Below are positions 27,359 through 36,703 of a stretch of DNA of 64,000 nucleotides, piece by piece; the first letter of the stretch is position 1; each line of letters begins with the position of its first letter. The translations under genes and the position numbers were made by a program. The DNA lies in assembly GCF_000959725.1 (NCBI RefSeq), contig NZ_CP009323.1:3224001-3288000 (forward strand), given 5' to 3'. The DNA comes from Burkholderia gladioli. Its GTDB lineage: Bacteria > Pseudomonadota > Gammaproteobacteria > Burkholderiales > Burkholderiaceae. The notes beneath the pieces were generated by a model. It was not told the DNA's origin and ran no database searches. It worked only from the letters and a program-made list of their open reading frames with translations.

Positions 27359-28387
27359 ATGCCCCTGAATCGCCGTCGTTCCGTTCTCGCTTCACTCGTT
27401 TCCGGCGCCGTGCTGGCCGGCCTGACGCTGATGGCGCCGCTGGCGCACGCCAGCAAGGATCACCCCGAAATCGGCTTCTGCATCGACGACCTGCGCGTCG
27501 AGCGCTGGTCGCGCGATCGCGACTACTTCGTGGCGGCCGCCGAGAAGCTCGGCGCGAAGGTATCGGTGCAGTCGGCCGACGCCAGCGAGGAGCGCCAGAT
27601 CTCGCAGATCGAGAACCTGATCTCGCGCGGCGTGGACGTGATCGTGATCGTGCCGTTCAATTCGAAGGCGCTGACCAACGTGGTGGCCGAGGCGAAGAAG
27701 GCCGGCATCAAGGTGGTGTCCTACGACCGCCTGATCCTCGACGCGGACGTGGACGCCTACATCTCCTTCGATAACGAAAAGGTCGGCGAGCTGCAGGCGC
27801 AGGGCGTCCTCAAGGTCAAGCCGAAGGGCCGCTACTTCCTGCTCGGCGGCGCGCCCACCGACAACAACGCGAAGATGCTGCGCCAGGGGCAGATGACGGT
27901 GCTCAAGCCCGCCATCGACCGCGGCGACGTCCAGGTGGTGGGCCAGCAATGGGTGCCGGAATGGAGCGCCTCGACCGCGCTCGGCATCATGGAGAACGCG
28001 CTGACCGCCAACAACAACCGCATCGACGCGGTGGTGGCCTCCAACGACGGCACCGCCGGCGGCGCGATCCAGGCGCTGGCCGCCCAGCACCTGGCCGGCA
28101 AGGTGCCGGTCTCGGGCCAGGATGCCGACCTGGCCGCCGTCAAGCGCCTGGTGGCCGGCACCCAGACCATGACCGTCTACAAGCCGCTCAAGCTGATCGC
28201 GAGCGAGGCCGCCAAGCTGGCGGTGACGCTGGCCCAGGGCGGCAAGCCGGCCTACAACGCCCAGTACGACAACGGCCGCAAGAAGGTCGACACGGTGCTG
28301 CTGCAGCCCACCTTGCTGACGAAGGACAACGTCGACGTGGTGGTCAAGGACGGCTTCTACACCCAGGCGCAGATCGGCGCGCAGTAA
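27359..28387 (+). CDS. xylF: D-xylose ABC transporter, periplasmic binding protein
   Basis: A 342-residue protein with a Sec signal peptide ([12 protein letters not shown] ... A-H-A-S). The mature sequence begins [20 protein letters not shown], very close to the XylF ligand pocket, and has [14 protein letters not shown] and [10 protein letters not shown]. It captures D-xylose and delivers it to XylH. GGAGA precedes the ATG at 27359. It is the first gene of xylFGH, 32 nt before xylG. Confidence 0.93.
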   Translation: MPLNRRRSVLASLVSGAVLAGLTLMAPLAHASKDHPEIGFCIDDLRVERWSRDRDYFVAAAEKLGAKVSVQSADASEERQISQIENLISRGVDVIVIVPFNSKALTNVVAEAKKAGIKVVSYDRLILDADVDAYISFDNEKVGELQAQGVLKVKPKGRYFLLGGAPTDNNAKMLRQGQMTVLKPAIDRGDVQVVGQQWVPEWSASTALGIMENALTANNNRIDAVVASNDGTAGGAIQALAAQHLAGKVPVSGQDADLAAVKRLVAGTQTMTVYKPLKLIASEAAKLAVTLAQGGKPAYNAQYDNGRKKVDTVLLQPTLLTKDNVDVVVKDGFYTQAQIGAQ

Positions 28388-28419
28388 GCGCCAGGCAACC
28401 AGACCGAAGAGGACGACGC

Positions 28420-29979
28420 ATGTCGGAACCCCTGCTGGAAATGCGCGGCATCGTGAAGAGCTTCGGCGGCGTGAAGGCGCTCGACGGCATCGACCTGGTG
28501 GTGCGCCCGGGCGAATGCGTCGGCTTGTGCGGCGAGAACGGCGCCGGCAAGTCGACGCTGATGAAGGTGCTCTCGGGCGTCTACCCGAGCGGCACCTGGG
28601 ACGGCGAGATCCGCTGGGAAGGCAAGCCGCTCAACGCCGCCGGGATTCGCGACACCGAGCGCGCCGGCATCGTGATCATCCACCAGGAGCTGATGCTGGT
28701 GCCCGAGCTGTCGGTGGCCGAGAACCTGTTCCTCGGCAACGAGATCACGCTGCCGGGCGGGCGCATGCACTACGCGGCCATGTACCGGCGCGCCGACGAG
28801 CTGCTGGCCGGGCTCGGCATCGAGGGCATCAACGTGGCGCTGCCGGTGATGCATTACGGCGGCGGCCACCAGCAGCTGATCGAGATCGCCAAGGCGCTCA
28901 ACAAGCGCGCGCGGCTGCTGATCCTCGACGAGCCTTCGTCCTCGCTGACCGCGGCCGAGACGCGCATCCTGCTCGACATCGTGCGCGACCTGAAGGCGCG
29001 CGGCATCGCTTGCGTCTACATCTCGCACAAGCTCGACGAGGTCGAGGCCGTGTGCGACACGATCACCGTGATCCGCGACGGCCGCCACGTCTCGACCCAG
29101 CCGATGCGCACGCTGTCGACCGATCGCATCATCGCGCAGATGGTGGGCCGCGAGATCGCCAACCTGTTCCCGCGCGAGCCGCATCCGATCGGCGAGGTGG
29201 TGCTGGAGGCGCGCGAGGTCACCTGCCTGGATGTCAACAACCCGCGCCGCAAGCGCGTCGATGCCGTGTCCTTCTCGGTGCGGCGCGGCGAGATCCTCGG
29301 CGTGGCGGGGCTGGTCGGCGCCGGGCGCACCGAGCTGATGCAGGCGATCTTCGGCTGCTACCCGGGCGCGAGCCAGGCCGAGCTGCGCCTGGACGGCAAG
29401 CCGCTCAGGATCCGCGCGCCGCTCGACGCGATCCGCGCCGGCATCGCGATGGTGCCCGAGGACCGCAAGCGCCACGGCATCGTCCCGCAGCTGAGCGTGG
29501 GCCACAACATCACGCTGGCCGTGCTGCAGCGCTACGCGCGCTTCGGCCGGATCGACGCGGCCGCCGAGCACGACGCGATCCGCGTCGAGATGCAGCGCCT
29601 GTCGGTGCGCGCGGCGCACCCGATGCTGTCGATCGCGAGCCTGTCGGGCGGCAACCAGCAGAAGGCCGTGCTCACGCGCATGTTGCTCACCGAGCCGCGC
29701 GTGCTGATCCTCGACGAGCCCACGCGCGGCGTCGACGTCGGCGCCAAGTACGAGATCTACAAGCTGATCGGCGAACTCGCCAAGCGCGGCATGGCGATCG
29801 TGATGGTCTCCTCCGAGCTGCCCGAGGTGCTGGGCATCTCCGATCGCGTGCTGGTGATCGGCGACGGCGAGCTGCGCGGCGATTTCCCCAACGAGGGCCT
29901 GACGCAGGAGCAGATCCTCAGCGCGGCGATCCGGCCCGCGCGCTCTTCCACGACTTCGACCGAGGCAAGCCCCGCATGA
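28420..29979 (+). CDS. xylG: D-xylose ABC transporter, ATP-binding protein
   Basis: A 519-residue ATPase with two fused ABC domains, as in XylG/RbsA/MglA. The first has Walker [10 protein letters not shown], signature [13 protein letters not shown] and Walker [12 protein letters not shown]. The second has the degenerate [19 protein letters not shown] and [13 protein letters not shown]. It powers xylose import at the inner membrane. GAAGAGGACG precedes the ATG; its TGA overlaps the xylH ATG. Confidence 0.93.
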   Translation: MSEPLLEMRGIVKSFGGVKALDGIDLVVRPGECVGLCGENGAGKSTLMKVLSGVYPSGTWDGEIRWEGKPLNAAGIRDTERAGIVIIHQELMLVPELSVAENLFLGNEITLPGGRMHYAAMYRRADELLAGLGIEGINVALPVMHYGGGHQQLIEIAKALNKRARLLILDEPSSSLTAAETRILLDIVRDLKARGIACVYISHKLDEVEAVCDTITVIRDGRHVSTQPMRTLSTDRIIAQMVGREIANLFPREPHPIGEVVLEAREVTCLDVNNPRRKRVDAVSFSVRRGEILGVAGLVGAGRTELMQAIFGCYPGASQAELRLDGKPLRIRAPLDAIRAGIAMVPEDRKRHGIVPQLSVGHNITLAVLQRYARFGRIDAAAEHDAIRVEMQRLSVRAAHPMLSIASLSGGNQQKAVLTRMLLTEPRVLILDEPTRGVDVGAKYEIYKLIGELAKRGMAIVMVSSELPEVLGISDRVLVIGDGELRGDFPNEGLTQEQILSAAIRPARSSTTSTEASPA

Positions 29980-31178
29980 CACCCGAGACGATTTCCCAGG
30001 CCGCCGAGCAGACCGGCCGCGCGGCCGGCGCGAGCGGCTCCGCGCAGCAGTTGCGGCGCCTGTTCGCGCGCTACAAGATCCTCGCGCTGCTGGTGGCGGT
30101 GGCGGCGATCTGGCTGCTGTTCTCGATCCTCACGCACGGCGCCTTCATCACGCCGCGCAACCTCTCCAACCTGCTGCGGCAGATGTCGATCACCGGCATG
30201 CTGGCCTGCGGGATGGTGTTCGTGATCATCGCCGGCGAGATCGACCTGTCGGTGGGCTCGCTGCTGGGCCTGCTCGGCGGCGTGGCGGCGATCCTCGACC
30301 AGGTGCTGGGCTGGCCGGTGGCCGCCACCGTGCCCACCGTGATGGCGCTGGGCGTGGCGATCGGCCTGTTCAACGGCTGGTGGTCCACCTATCGCGGCGT
30401 GCCCTCGTTCATCGTCGGGCTGGGCGGCATGCTGGCCTATCGCGGCATCCTGCTGGGTCTCACGCACGGCTCGACCATCGCGCCCGTGTCGGACGGTTTC
30501 GTCGCGATCGGGCAGGCCTACCTGCCGCCGCGCATCGGCGACGCGCTGGCGGTGCTGATCTTCGCGCTGCTGGTGGCCGTGGCGATCCGCCAGCGCGGCG
30601 CGCGGCGCCGCTACCAGCTGGCGGTGCCGCCGCTCTGGCAGGACGTCGCCAAGCTGGTGGCCGCCGGGCTGATCATCGCCGCCTTCGTGGCCACGCTCGA
30701 CGGCTACGGCGGCATCCCCGTGCCGGTGCTGATCGTGCTGGCCCTGCTCGGCGCGTTCTCCTGGATTGCCACCCAGACCGTGTTCGGCCGGCGCATCTAC
30801 TCGGTCGGCTCGAACCTGGAGGCCACGCGCCTGTCGGGCATCAACACCGATCGCGTCAAGCTGGCGATCTTCGCGCTGATGGGGCTGATGTGCGCCTTCG
30901 CCGGCATCGTCAACACCGCGCGGCTGGCGGCGGGCTCGCCCTCGGCCGGCAACATGGGTGAGCTCGACGCGATCGCGGCCTGCTTCATCGGCGGCACCTC
31001 GATGCGCGGCGGCGCGGGCACCGTGCACGGCGCGCTGATCGGCGCGCTGGTGATGGCCAGCCTCGACAACGGCATGTCGATGCTCGACGTCGACGCCTAC
31101 TGGCAGATGATCGTCAAGGGCTCGATCCTGGTGCTGGCGGTGTGGATCGACGTGATGTCGCGCGCCGGGCGCCGCTGA
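29976..31178 (+). CDS. xylH: D-xylose ABC transporter, permease
   Basis: A 400-residue permease with about ten hydrophobic helices, [16 protein letters not shown] and [19 protein letters not shown] being the family signatures. Length fits XylH rather than the shorter RbsC, owing to an insert with R-Q-R-G-A-R-R-R-Y. The ATG overlaps the xylG stop as ATGA, indicating translational coupling. It forms the inner-membrane channel. Confidence 0.93.
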   Translation: MTPETISQAAEQTGRAAGASGSAQQLRRLFARYKILALLVAVAAIWLLFSILTHGAFITPRNLSNLLRQMSITGMLACGMVFVIIAGEIDLSVGSLLGLLGGVAAILDQVLGWPVAATVPTVMALGVAIGLFNGWWSTYRGVPSFIVGLGGMLAYRGILLGLTHGSTIAPVSDGFVAIGQAYLPPRIGDALAVLIFALLVAVAIRQRGARRRYQLAVPPLWQDVAKLVAAGLIIAAFVATLDGYGGIPVPVLIVLALLGAFSWIATQTVFGRRIYSVGSNLEATRLSGINTDRVKLAIFALMGLMCAFAGIVNTARLAAGSPSAGNMGELDAIAACFIGGTSMRGGAGTVHGALIGALVMASLDNGMSMLDVDAYWQMIVKGSILVLAVWIDVMSRAGRR

Positions 31179-31241
31179 GCGGGCCGCCGCAAGCCTTTCC
31201 TTTCTTATCAACGTTTTCCTGACCGCTTTTCCGGAACATCC

Positions 31242-32009
31242 ATGACCCATGCCATCTATCCGAGCCTGGCCGGCCGCCATGTCCTCGTCACCGGCGGCGG
31301 CAGCGGCATCGGCGCGGCCATCGTCGCGGCCTTCGTGGCGCAGGGCGCGCGCGTGAGCTTCGTCGACGTCGCGCGCGAGGCCTCCGAGGCGCTCGCGGCC
31401 TCGCTCGCCGGCGCCGCGCATCCGCCCGTGTTCCGCCATTGCGACCTGCGCGACATCGAGGCGCTGAACGCGGCCTTAGCCGAGATCGAGGCCGAGGCGG
31501 GGCCCGTCGAGGTGCTCGTCAACAATGCCGCCAACGACGATCGCCACGAGATCGGCGCGGTGAGCGCCGACTACTGGGACCGCCGCATGGAGGTGAACCT
31601 GCGCCACCAGTTCTTCTGCGCGCAGGCGGTGCTGCCCGGCATGAAGCGGCTCGGGCGCGGCGTGATCCTCAATCTCGGCTCGATCTCCTGGCATATCGCC
31701 GAGCGCGGGCTGTCGATCTACATGACCGCCAAGGCCGGCATCGAGGGGCTCACGCGGGGGCTGGCGCGCGACCTCGGCGAGTTCGGCATCCGCGTGAACT
31801 GCATCGTGCCCGGCGCGGTGAGGACGCCGCGCCAGATGCAGCTGTGGCAGTCGCCCGAGAGCGAGGCGCGGCTGGTGGATGCGCAGTGCCTGCACCTGCG
31901 CGTGGAGCCGGAGCACGTGGCGAGCATGGCGCTGTTCCTCGCCTCCGACGACGCGGCGCGCTGCACCGCGCGCGAGTATTACGTCGATGCGGGGTGGTTC
32001 GGCGGTTGA
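31242..32009 (+). CDS. SDR oxidoreductase, probable D-xylose/aldose 1-dehydrogenase
   Basis: A 255-residue short-chain dehydrogenase. It has the Rossmann motif T-G-G-G-S-G-I-G, N-N-A-A-N-D-D-R-H, active-site Ser in L-G-S-I-S-W and Y-M-T-A-K. The H-E-I-G-A-V-S and D-A-G-W-F-G-G end resemble xylose and galactose dehydrogenases of oxidative pathways. It follows xylH by 63 nt on the same strand. With mutarotase present and no isomerase or kinase seen, oxidation of xylose to xylonolactone is the likely role. Substrate preference is inferred. Confidence 0.75.
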   Translation: MTHAIYPSLAGRHVLVTGGGSGIGAAIVAAFVAQGARVSFVDVAREASEALAASLAGAAHPPVFRHCDLRDIEALNAALAEIEAEAGPVEVLVNNAANDDRHEIGAVSADYWDRRMEVNLRHQFFCAQAVLPGMKRLGRGVILNLGSISWHIAERGLSIYMTAKAGIEGLTRGLARDLGEFGIRVNCIVPGAVRTPRQMQLWQSPESEARLVDAQCLHLRVEPEHVASMALFLASDDAARCTAREYYVDAGWFGG

Positions 32010-32060
32010 GCGGGGCGGGTTTCGTTTCGTCTTGACGACGCGCGGGAGGCGCCGCCGCGT

Positions 32061-33032
32061 TCAGGCCGCCGCCGCGCTCGCTCGCTTGCGCCTCGTGCGG
32101 CTGGGCTTGCCGGCGACAGCCTCGCCGGTCGTCGTCACCCGGGCCTGGTCGTCGGTTCCGCCGGCCTGTGCGAGCAGCGCGTCGCGCAGCGCCAGCAAGG
32201 CGGCCGAGCCGTGGCCGCGCCGCCATACCAGCAAGGTGTCGACAGGCGCGATGTCGGCCACCGCGTGGATCGACATCGCCGCCGACATCGGCGAGCCGTC
32301 CAGCACGTTGCGCGGCGCGATCGCCACCCCCGCGCCGGCCGCCACGCAGGCCAGGATCGCGTGGTAGGAACCCAGTTCGAGCACGCGCGAGGGCTGGCAT
32401 TCGGCGGCCGCGTACCAGCGCTCGACATAACCGCGATAGGCGCAGCCGCGCTCGAAGGCCACCAGGGTCGGCACGCGCAGGTCGCGCGCGGTGACGATGC
32501 GCGGATGGCCGCGCGGCGCGATCAGCGCCAGCGGCTCGTGATAGACGCTCACCTGCTCGAACACGGCCGGGTCGAGCAGCTCGGGCTGCGGCGGCGTGGC
32601 GAGCAGGGCGGCGTCGAGCTCGAAATCGCGGACCTGCTCGATCAACCGCCGGGTCACGCCCGTCACCAATTCCAGGCCGACCTCGGGCCAGCGCTGGTGA
32701 TAACGCGCGAGCACCTCGGGCAGGCGCGCCGCGGCCGTGCTCTCCATGGTGCCGAGCCGCAGCCGTCCGTGAGGATGATCCTCGCGCACCGCGTGCCGCG
32801 CCTCGTCGGCCAGCGCCAGCAGGCGCTCGGCATAGGGCAGCAGGGTCTCGCCGGCCGGGGTCAGCACCAGGCGGCGGCCGTCGCGCGCGAACAGCGCGGT
32901 GCCGAGCGCCGCCTCCAACTGGCGGATGCGCGTGGTCACGTTCGACTGCACGCGGTTGAGCTTGGCCGCCGCGCGCGTGACGCCGTTTTCGCGCACCACG
33001 GCGCGGAAGATCGCCAATGCCGCCAGATCCAT
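32061..33032 (-). CDS. LysR-family transcriptional regulator
   Basis: A 323-residue regulator with a typical N-terminus, M-D-L-A-A-L-A-I-F-R-A-V-V-R-E-N-G-V-T-R-A-A-A-K-L, and an effector domain with R-L-R-L-G-T-M-E-S-T-A-A-A-R-L-P. The family of similar proteins regulates efflux or MFS genes. It is divergent, over a 118-bp spacer, from a YbfB-type MFS gene that it may control. The C-terminus carries a basic, Ala-rich tail. The ATG chosen follows TTCTCCTGGAGAAC, which contains a possible ribosome site. Confidence 0.88.
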   Translation of the reverse strand: MDLAALAIFRAVVRENGVTRAAAKLNRVQSNVTTRIRQLEAALGTALFARDGRRLVLTPAGETLLPYAERLLALADEARHAVREDHPHGRLRLGTMESTAAARLPEVLARYHQRWPEVGLELVTGVTRRLIEQVRDFELDAALLATPPQPELLDPAVFEQVSVYHEPLALIAPRGHPRIVTARDLRVPTLVAFERGCAYRGYVERWYAAAECQPSRVLELGSYHAILACVAAGAGVAIAPRNVLDGSPMSAAMSIHAVADIAPVDTLLVWRRGHGSAALLALRDALLAQAGGTDDQARVTTTGEAVAGKPSRTRRKRASAAAA

Positions 33033-33150
33033 GATTCTCTCCTGGAGAACAATTGCTTCTCGATTATTCATTTTTCGAGATCAAGTGGGCAGGCTAGCAT
33101 GAAATGACGCGTCGGATGGCCGGCGCGCCCTTTCGCCGACCCGGAGCCGC

Positions 33151-34497
33151 ATGACTCGCCCGCTTGCCCCGCCAGCCCCGTCTTCCTTCGATTCGACTGT
33201 TTCGGCCGCATCGGTGACTTCGATCGCTTCGAGTGCCTCGACCGCTTCGGGCGCCACGGCCGGTTCCACGGCAACCGACCCGGCCGCCGCGCGCGGTCCC
33301 GGCCCGCTGCGCATCGCGCTGGCCTGCGCCGCCGTGCTGGCCGTCGCGCTCGGCGTGGGCCGCTTCGCCTTCACGCCCTTGCTGCCCTTGATGCTGGCCC
33401 AGGGCGCGCTCGACATCCGCCACGGCGGCTGGCTGGCCTCGGTGAACTACGCCGGTTATTTCGTCGGCGCCCTGAGCTGCGCGGCGATCCGGATCGACGA
33501 GGCGCGCATGGTGCGCGGCGGCCTGCTGGCCACCATCGCGCTGACCGCCGCGATGGGCCTGCTGCCCGGCTTCGCGTTCTGGCTGCCGGTGCGTTTCCTG
33601 GCCGGCGTGGTGAGCGCCTGGACCTTCGTGTTCGCCGCGCAATGGGGGATGCGCCGGCTCGCCGAGCAGGACGCGCTGCAATGGGGCGGGGTGATCTTCA
33701 CCGGAGCGGGCTTCGGTATCGTGGTGACGGGCCTGGTCGGTGCCGCCCTGGCCGGCCGGCACGCCGAGCCCGGCTGGCTCGGCTTCGCCTTGCTCGCGGT
33801 GCTGCTGGCGGCGCCGATCTGGCGCATGTTCGCGCCGAGGGCGGGGGCGCGGGCGAGGGCAGGGAAGATGCGGCGGCCCGAGTCTTCCGGCCGGCCGGGC
33901 CTGCATGCCGTGGCACGTCGCGATGCGCGCCGGCTGGTGCTGCTCTATGGCGCGCCCGGTTTCGGCTACATCATCACGGCCACCTTCCTGCCGGTGATCG
34001 CGCGCGGCGCGCTGCCGATCGGCTCGCCCTGGCCCGATCGCTTCTGGCCGATGTTCGGCGCGGCGCAGATGCTGGGCGCGGTGTTCGGCTCGCGGCTGCC
34101 CGCGCGCTGGGACAATCGCCTGTTGCTGGCCTTGTGCTACGCGCTGCAGGCGCTGGCGATCGTGCTCGGCATCGTCTGGCCGAGCGCGGCCGGATTCGCC
34201 CTGGGCAGCGCGCTGCTGGGCCTGCCGTTCACGGCGATCACGCTGTTCGCGATGCGCGAGGCGCGCCGCCTGCACGGCGACGACGCGGCGGGCCTGATGG
34301 GTTACGCCACGGCCTGCTACGGGCTCGGGCAGATCGCCGGGCCGCTGGTCGCAGCGCCCGTGGTGGCACGCGCCGGCTCGTTCACGCCGGCGCTGTGGAT
34401 CGCGGTAGCGGTGCTGCTGGCGGGAGCGGCCGGTTTCGCGGCCTGGGGGCTGGCGGCGCGCGGCCGGGCGATCGAGCGGGGCGGGCAGGGCGTTTGA
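33151..34497 (+). CDS. YbfB/YjiJ family MFS transporter
   Basis: The protein has 448 residues. Residues 1-45 are a low-complexity Ser/Ala/Thr tail (T-V-S-A-A-S-V-T-S-I-A-S-S-A-S) before the first helix A-L-G-V-G-R-F-A-F-T-P-L-L-P-L, the hallmark of this family. About twelve helices follow, with Y-A-G-Y-F-V-G-A-L and Y-G-A-P-G-F-G-Y-I-I-T-A-T-F-L-P repeated in each half. Substrate unknown. The long hydrophilic N-tail is not part of the usual family and looks like a simple-repeat expansion; a downstream start cannot be excluded but no better ribosome site is seen. Confidence 0.85.
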   Translation: MTRPLAPPAPSSFDSTVSAASVTSIASSASTASGATAGSTATDPAAARGPGPLRIALACAAVLAVALGVGRFAFTPLLPLMLAQGALDIRHGGWLASVNYAGYFVGALSCAAIRIDEARMVRGGLLATIALTAAMGLLPGFAFWLPVRFLAGVVSAWTFVFAAQWGMRRLAEQDALQWGGVIFTGAGFGIVVTGLVGAALAGRHAEPGWLGFALLAVLLAAPIWRMFAPRAGARARAGKMRRPESSGRPGLHAVARRDARRLVLLYGAPGFGYIITATFLPVIARGALPIGSPWPDRFWPMFGAAQMLGAVFGSRLPARWDNRLLLALCYALQALAIVLGIVWPSAAGFALGSALLGLPFTAITLFAMREARRLHGDDAAGLMGYATACYGLGQIAGPLVAAPVVARAGSFTPALWIAVAVLLAGAAGFAAWGLAARGRAIERGGQGV

Positions 34498-34512
34498 TGC
34501 GGCGTGGGCGGC

Positions 34513-34584
34513 AGGAGCAGCAGGAGCAGCAGGAGCAGCAAAGGGCAGCAAAGGGCAGCAAAGGGCAGCAAAGGGCAGCAAAGG
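34513..34584. repeat. Two adjacent short tandem repeats
   Basis: AGGAGCAGC occurs three times in a row (34513-34539), directly followed by AAAGGGCAGC four times and a half unit (34540-34584). They lie in the 318-bp space between the MFS and NUDIX genes, outside any supported gene. Slipped-strand copy variation is likely. The rest of the spacer shows nothing clear. Confidence 0.9.
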
Positions 34585-34815
34585 CCGGCGGCGGCGCGGC
34601 CGGGACAATCGGGGCGACTCGCTGCCGCTCGCGTTCCGGAGCCGCTGGCGAGACCGGCGCGTGCCGGGCCGACGAGGCGGCGGCGCGGCCCTTCGGCCAG
34701 GGCGAACCGGCGGCCGATGCGCAAGCGCCAAACTCGCTAGAATGAGCGCTTCGCCGATTCCTCGAACGACGGCGCGCCTGGCGGTTCAAGGCCGCGCCGC
34801 ATGCGCTCCCCTCCG

Positions 34816-35352
34816 ATGACCACTGCCGAGTACCGTTTCTGCCCGCGCTGCGCGAGCCCGCTCACGACCCGCGCCGATTCGCCCGAGGAGGGCGGCCGCA
34901 CGCGCCAGGCCTGTCCCGACGTCGAATGCGGTTATGTCCACTGGAACAACCCCTTGCCGGTGGTGGCCGCGATCGTCGAGATCGACGGCAAGGTGCTGCT
35001 GGCGCGCAATGCCGCCTGGCCCGAAGGCATGTTCGCGCTGATCACCGGTTTCCTCGAGAACGGCGAGACGCCGGAAGAAGGGATCGCGCGCGAGGTGCTG
35101 GAGGAGACCGCCTTGCGGGCCGACACGGTCGAGCTAGTGGGCGTCTATGAATTCATCCGCAAGAACGAGCTGATCATCGCCTATCACGTGCGTGCCTCGG
35201 GCGAGGTGCGGCTCTCGCCGGAGCTGCTCGAATACCGCCTGGTCGAGCCGCCGAAGCTGCGCCCCTGGCGCGCCGGCACCGGCTACGCGGTGGCGGACTG
35301 GATGCGCGCGCGCGGCCTCGAGGTGAGCTTCGTCGACCGGCCGGGGCAATAA
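34816..35352 (+). CDS. NUDIX hydrolase with N-terminal zinc ribbon
   Basis: A 178-residue protein. F-C-P-R-C near the start and C-P-D-V-E-C-G-Y-V-H-W-N-N-P form a zinc ribbon like that of NudC-type NADH pyrophosphatases. The Nudix box is G-F-L-E-N-G-E with R-E-V-L-E-E-T-A; the usual Gly after E-E-T is Ala, which is tolerated in this subgroup. The catalytic domain is shorter than in NudC, so the substrate is open. An ATG five codons upstream (34801) is an alternative start. A GC-rich terminator follows. Confidence 0.8.
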   Translation: MTTAEYRFCPRCASPLTTRADSPEEGGRTRQACPDVECGYVHWNNPLPVVAAIVEIDGKVLLARNAAWPEGMFALITGFLENGETPEEGIAREVLEETALRADTVELVGVYEFIRKNELIIAYHVRASGEVRLSPELLEYRLVEPPKLRPWRAGTGYAVADWMRARGLEVSFVDRPGQ

Positions 35353-35383
35353 ACCAGTCGACCGAACCGGCGGCAAACATACG

Positions 35384-35415
35384 AAGGCCGCGCGGGCATC
35401 GACCCGCGCGGCCTT
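35384..35415 (+). terminator. Hairpin terminator after the NUDIX gene
   Basis: AAGGCCGCGCGGG and CCCGCGCGGCCTT pair perfectly over six bases, followed by a weak T-rich tail. It may serve both convergent genes. Confidence 0.7.
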
Positions 35416-35452
35416 CTTGCTTTCCTGTTTCCCGCGGCGCCGCCGCCGCCGC

Positions 35453-35794
35453 TCAGCCGGCCGCGGCCGGCACCACGCGCACGGCCGTGCCGTAGCAGAG
35501 CACCTCGGTGATGCCCGAGCCGATCTCGGTGGCGTCGTAGCGCATGCCGATGATGGCGTTGGCGCCGAGCCCGGCGGCCTGGGCCAGCATCTTGTCGTAG
35601 GCTTCCTGCCGGGCGCGCTCGCACAACGAGGTATAGAGAGAGATATTGCCGCCGAAGATCGTCTGGATCGCGGCGCCGAACGAGCCTACGATCGAGCGCG
35701 AGCGCACCACGATGCCGCGCGCGATGCCGAGCGAGGCCTCGATGCGCTGGCCGGGCAGTTCGAAGGCGGTGGTGATCAGGTGGGAAGCGGGCAT
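35453..35794 (-). CDS. YbjQ family protein
   Basis: A 113-residue cytosolic protein. [22 protein letters not shown], then [26 protein letters not shown] and E-V-L-C-Y-G-T-A-V are the conserved YbjQ (UPF0145) blocks. Known structures form pentameric rings of unknown function, sometimes called heavy-metal-binding without proof. The gene is isolated between a terminator and a divergent small membrane gene. Confidence 0.85.
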   Translation of the reverse strand: MPASHLITTAFELPGQRIEASLGIARGIVVRSRSIVGSFGAAIQTIFGGNISLYTSLCERARQEAYDKMLAQAAGLGANAIIGMRYDATEIGSGITEVLCYGTAVRVVPAAAG

Positions 35795-35979
35795 GGAATC
35801 CTCGTCGCGCAGGTGGTCGATATCGCGAGATTGTCATCTCGATGTCAGGTTTCGACGAGCCCGCCCGGCGCGAATTCCCGGGACATCGTGTCTTTTCGTG
35901 TCGCCGCCCGGCTGGTCAGTACCCCGACGCTCCCATAGAATCGCCGGCATCGTCACGAATTCGAGCACGCGAGCGAGAC

Positions 35980-36210
35980 ATGGATCCTTACTGGTTCCCG
36001 GCGAAAACCCATGGCTGGGGCTGGGGTGCACCCGCCACCTGGCAGGGCTGGCTGGTCCTGCTGGCCTATGTCGCGCTGATGTCGGGCGCCGCCTTCGTCT
36101 ACCCGCCCAAGCGCGGGCAGGGGCGCTTCCTGCTGGCGGTGCTGGTCCTGAGCGCGGTGTTTCTCGCCGTGGTCTGGGCCACCGGCGAGACGCCGCGCTG
36201 GCGTGCCTGA
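35980..36210 (+). CDS. Small predicted inner-membrane protein
   Basis: A 76-residue protein starting M-D-P-Y-W-F-P-A-K-T-H-G-W-G-W-G after GAGCGAGAC. Two hydrophobic helices (L-V-L-L-A-Y-V-A-L-M-S-G-A-A-F and L-L-A-V-L-V-L-S-A-V-F-L-A-V-V-W) are separated by a basic turn. The pattern Y-W-F-P-x-K-x-x-G-W-G-W-G-x-P is shared by small conserved proteins of unknown function in Burkholderia and relatives, as far as I recall. It is followed after 39 nt by the thioesterase gene. Confidence 0.65.
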   Translation: MDPYWFPAKTHGWGWGAPATWQGWLVLLAYVALMSGAAFVYPPKRGQGRFLLAVLVLSAVFLAVVWATGETPRWRA

Positions 36211-36249
36211 GCAAGCTTGCGATCATCCACCCAACGGAGCGCGTTTCCC

Positions 36250-36696
36250 ATGAATCAATCCGTCGGCAAACCCGCGCCGCTCGGCCGCGAGGCCTACCGC
36301 CATTTCCTCGCCATCCCGACGCGCTGGATGGACAACGACGTCTATGGCCACGTCAACAACGTCGTCTACTACAGCTACTTCGACACGGTGGTCAACGACT
36401 ACCTGATTGCGCGCGGCGTGCTCGATTTCGAGCGCGGCGAGACCATCGGCCTGGTGGTCGAGACGCAGTGCAACTACTACGCCTCGCTGTCCTTCCCGCA
36501 GCGCGTCGAGGCCGGCCTGCGCGTGGCGCGGCTCGGCAGCTCGAGCGTGCGCTACGAGATCGGCCTGTTCGCCGAGGGCGAGGCGGCGCCCGCCGCGCAG
36601 GGTCATTTCGTGCACGTCTACGTGGGCCGCGAGAGCCGGCGCCCGGTACCGCTGCCCGAGGCGCTGCGCGCCGCGCTCGCGCCGCTGGCGGGCTGA
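36250..36696 (+). CDS. Acyl-CoA thioesterase, 4HBT hotdog family
   Basis: A 148-residue hotdog-fold protein. The catalytic segment T-R-W-M-D-N-D-V-Y-G-H-V-N-N-V-V-Y-Y-S-Y-F-D matches the 4-hydroxybenzoyl-CoA thioesterase motif, with Asp in the W-M-D-N-D stretch as nucleophile or base. It hydrolyses acyl-CoA esters in the cytosol. AACGGAG precedes the ATG. The permease gene follows 7 nt later on the same strand, so the two may be co-expressed, although the metabolic link is not obvious. Confidence 0.87.
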   Translation: MNQSVGKPAPLGREAYRHFLAIPTRWMDNDVYGHVNNVVYYSYFDTVVNDYLIARGVLDFERGETIGLVVETQCNYYASLSFPQRVEAGLRVARLGSSSVRYEIGLFAEGEAAPAAQGHFVHVYVGRESRRPVPLPEALRAALAPLAG

Positions 36697-36703
36697 CGCG
36701 CGC

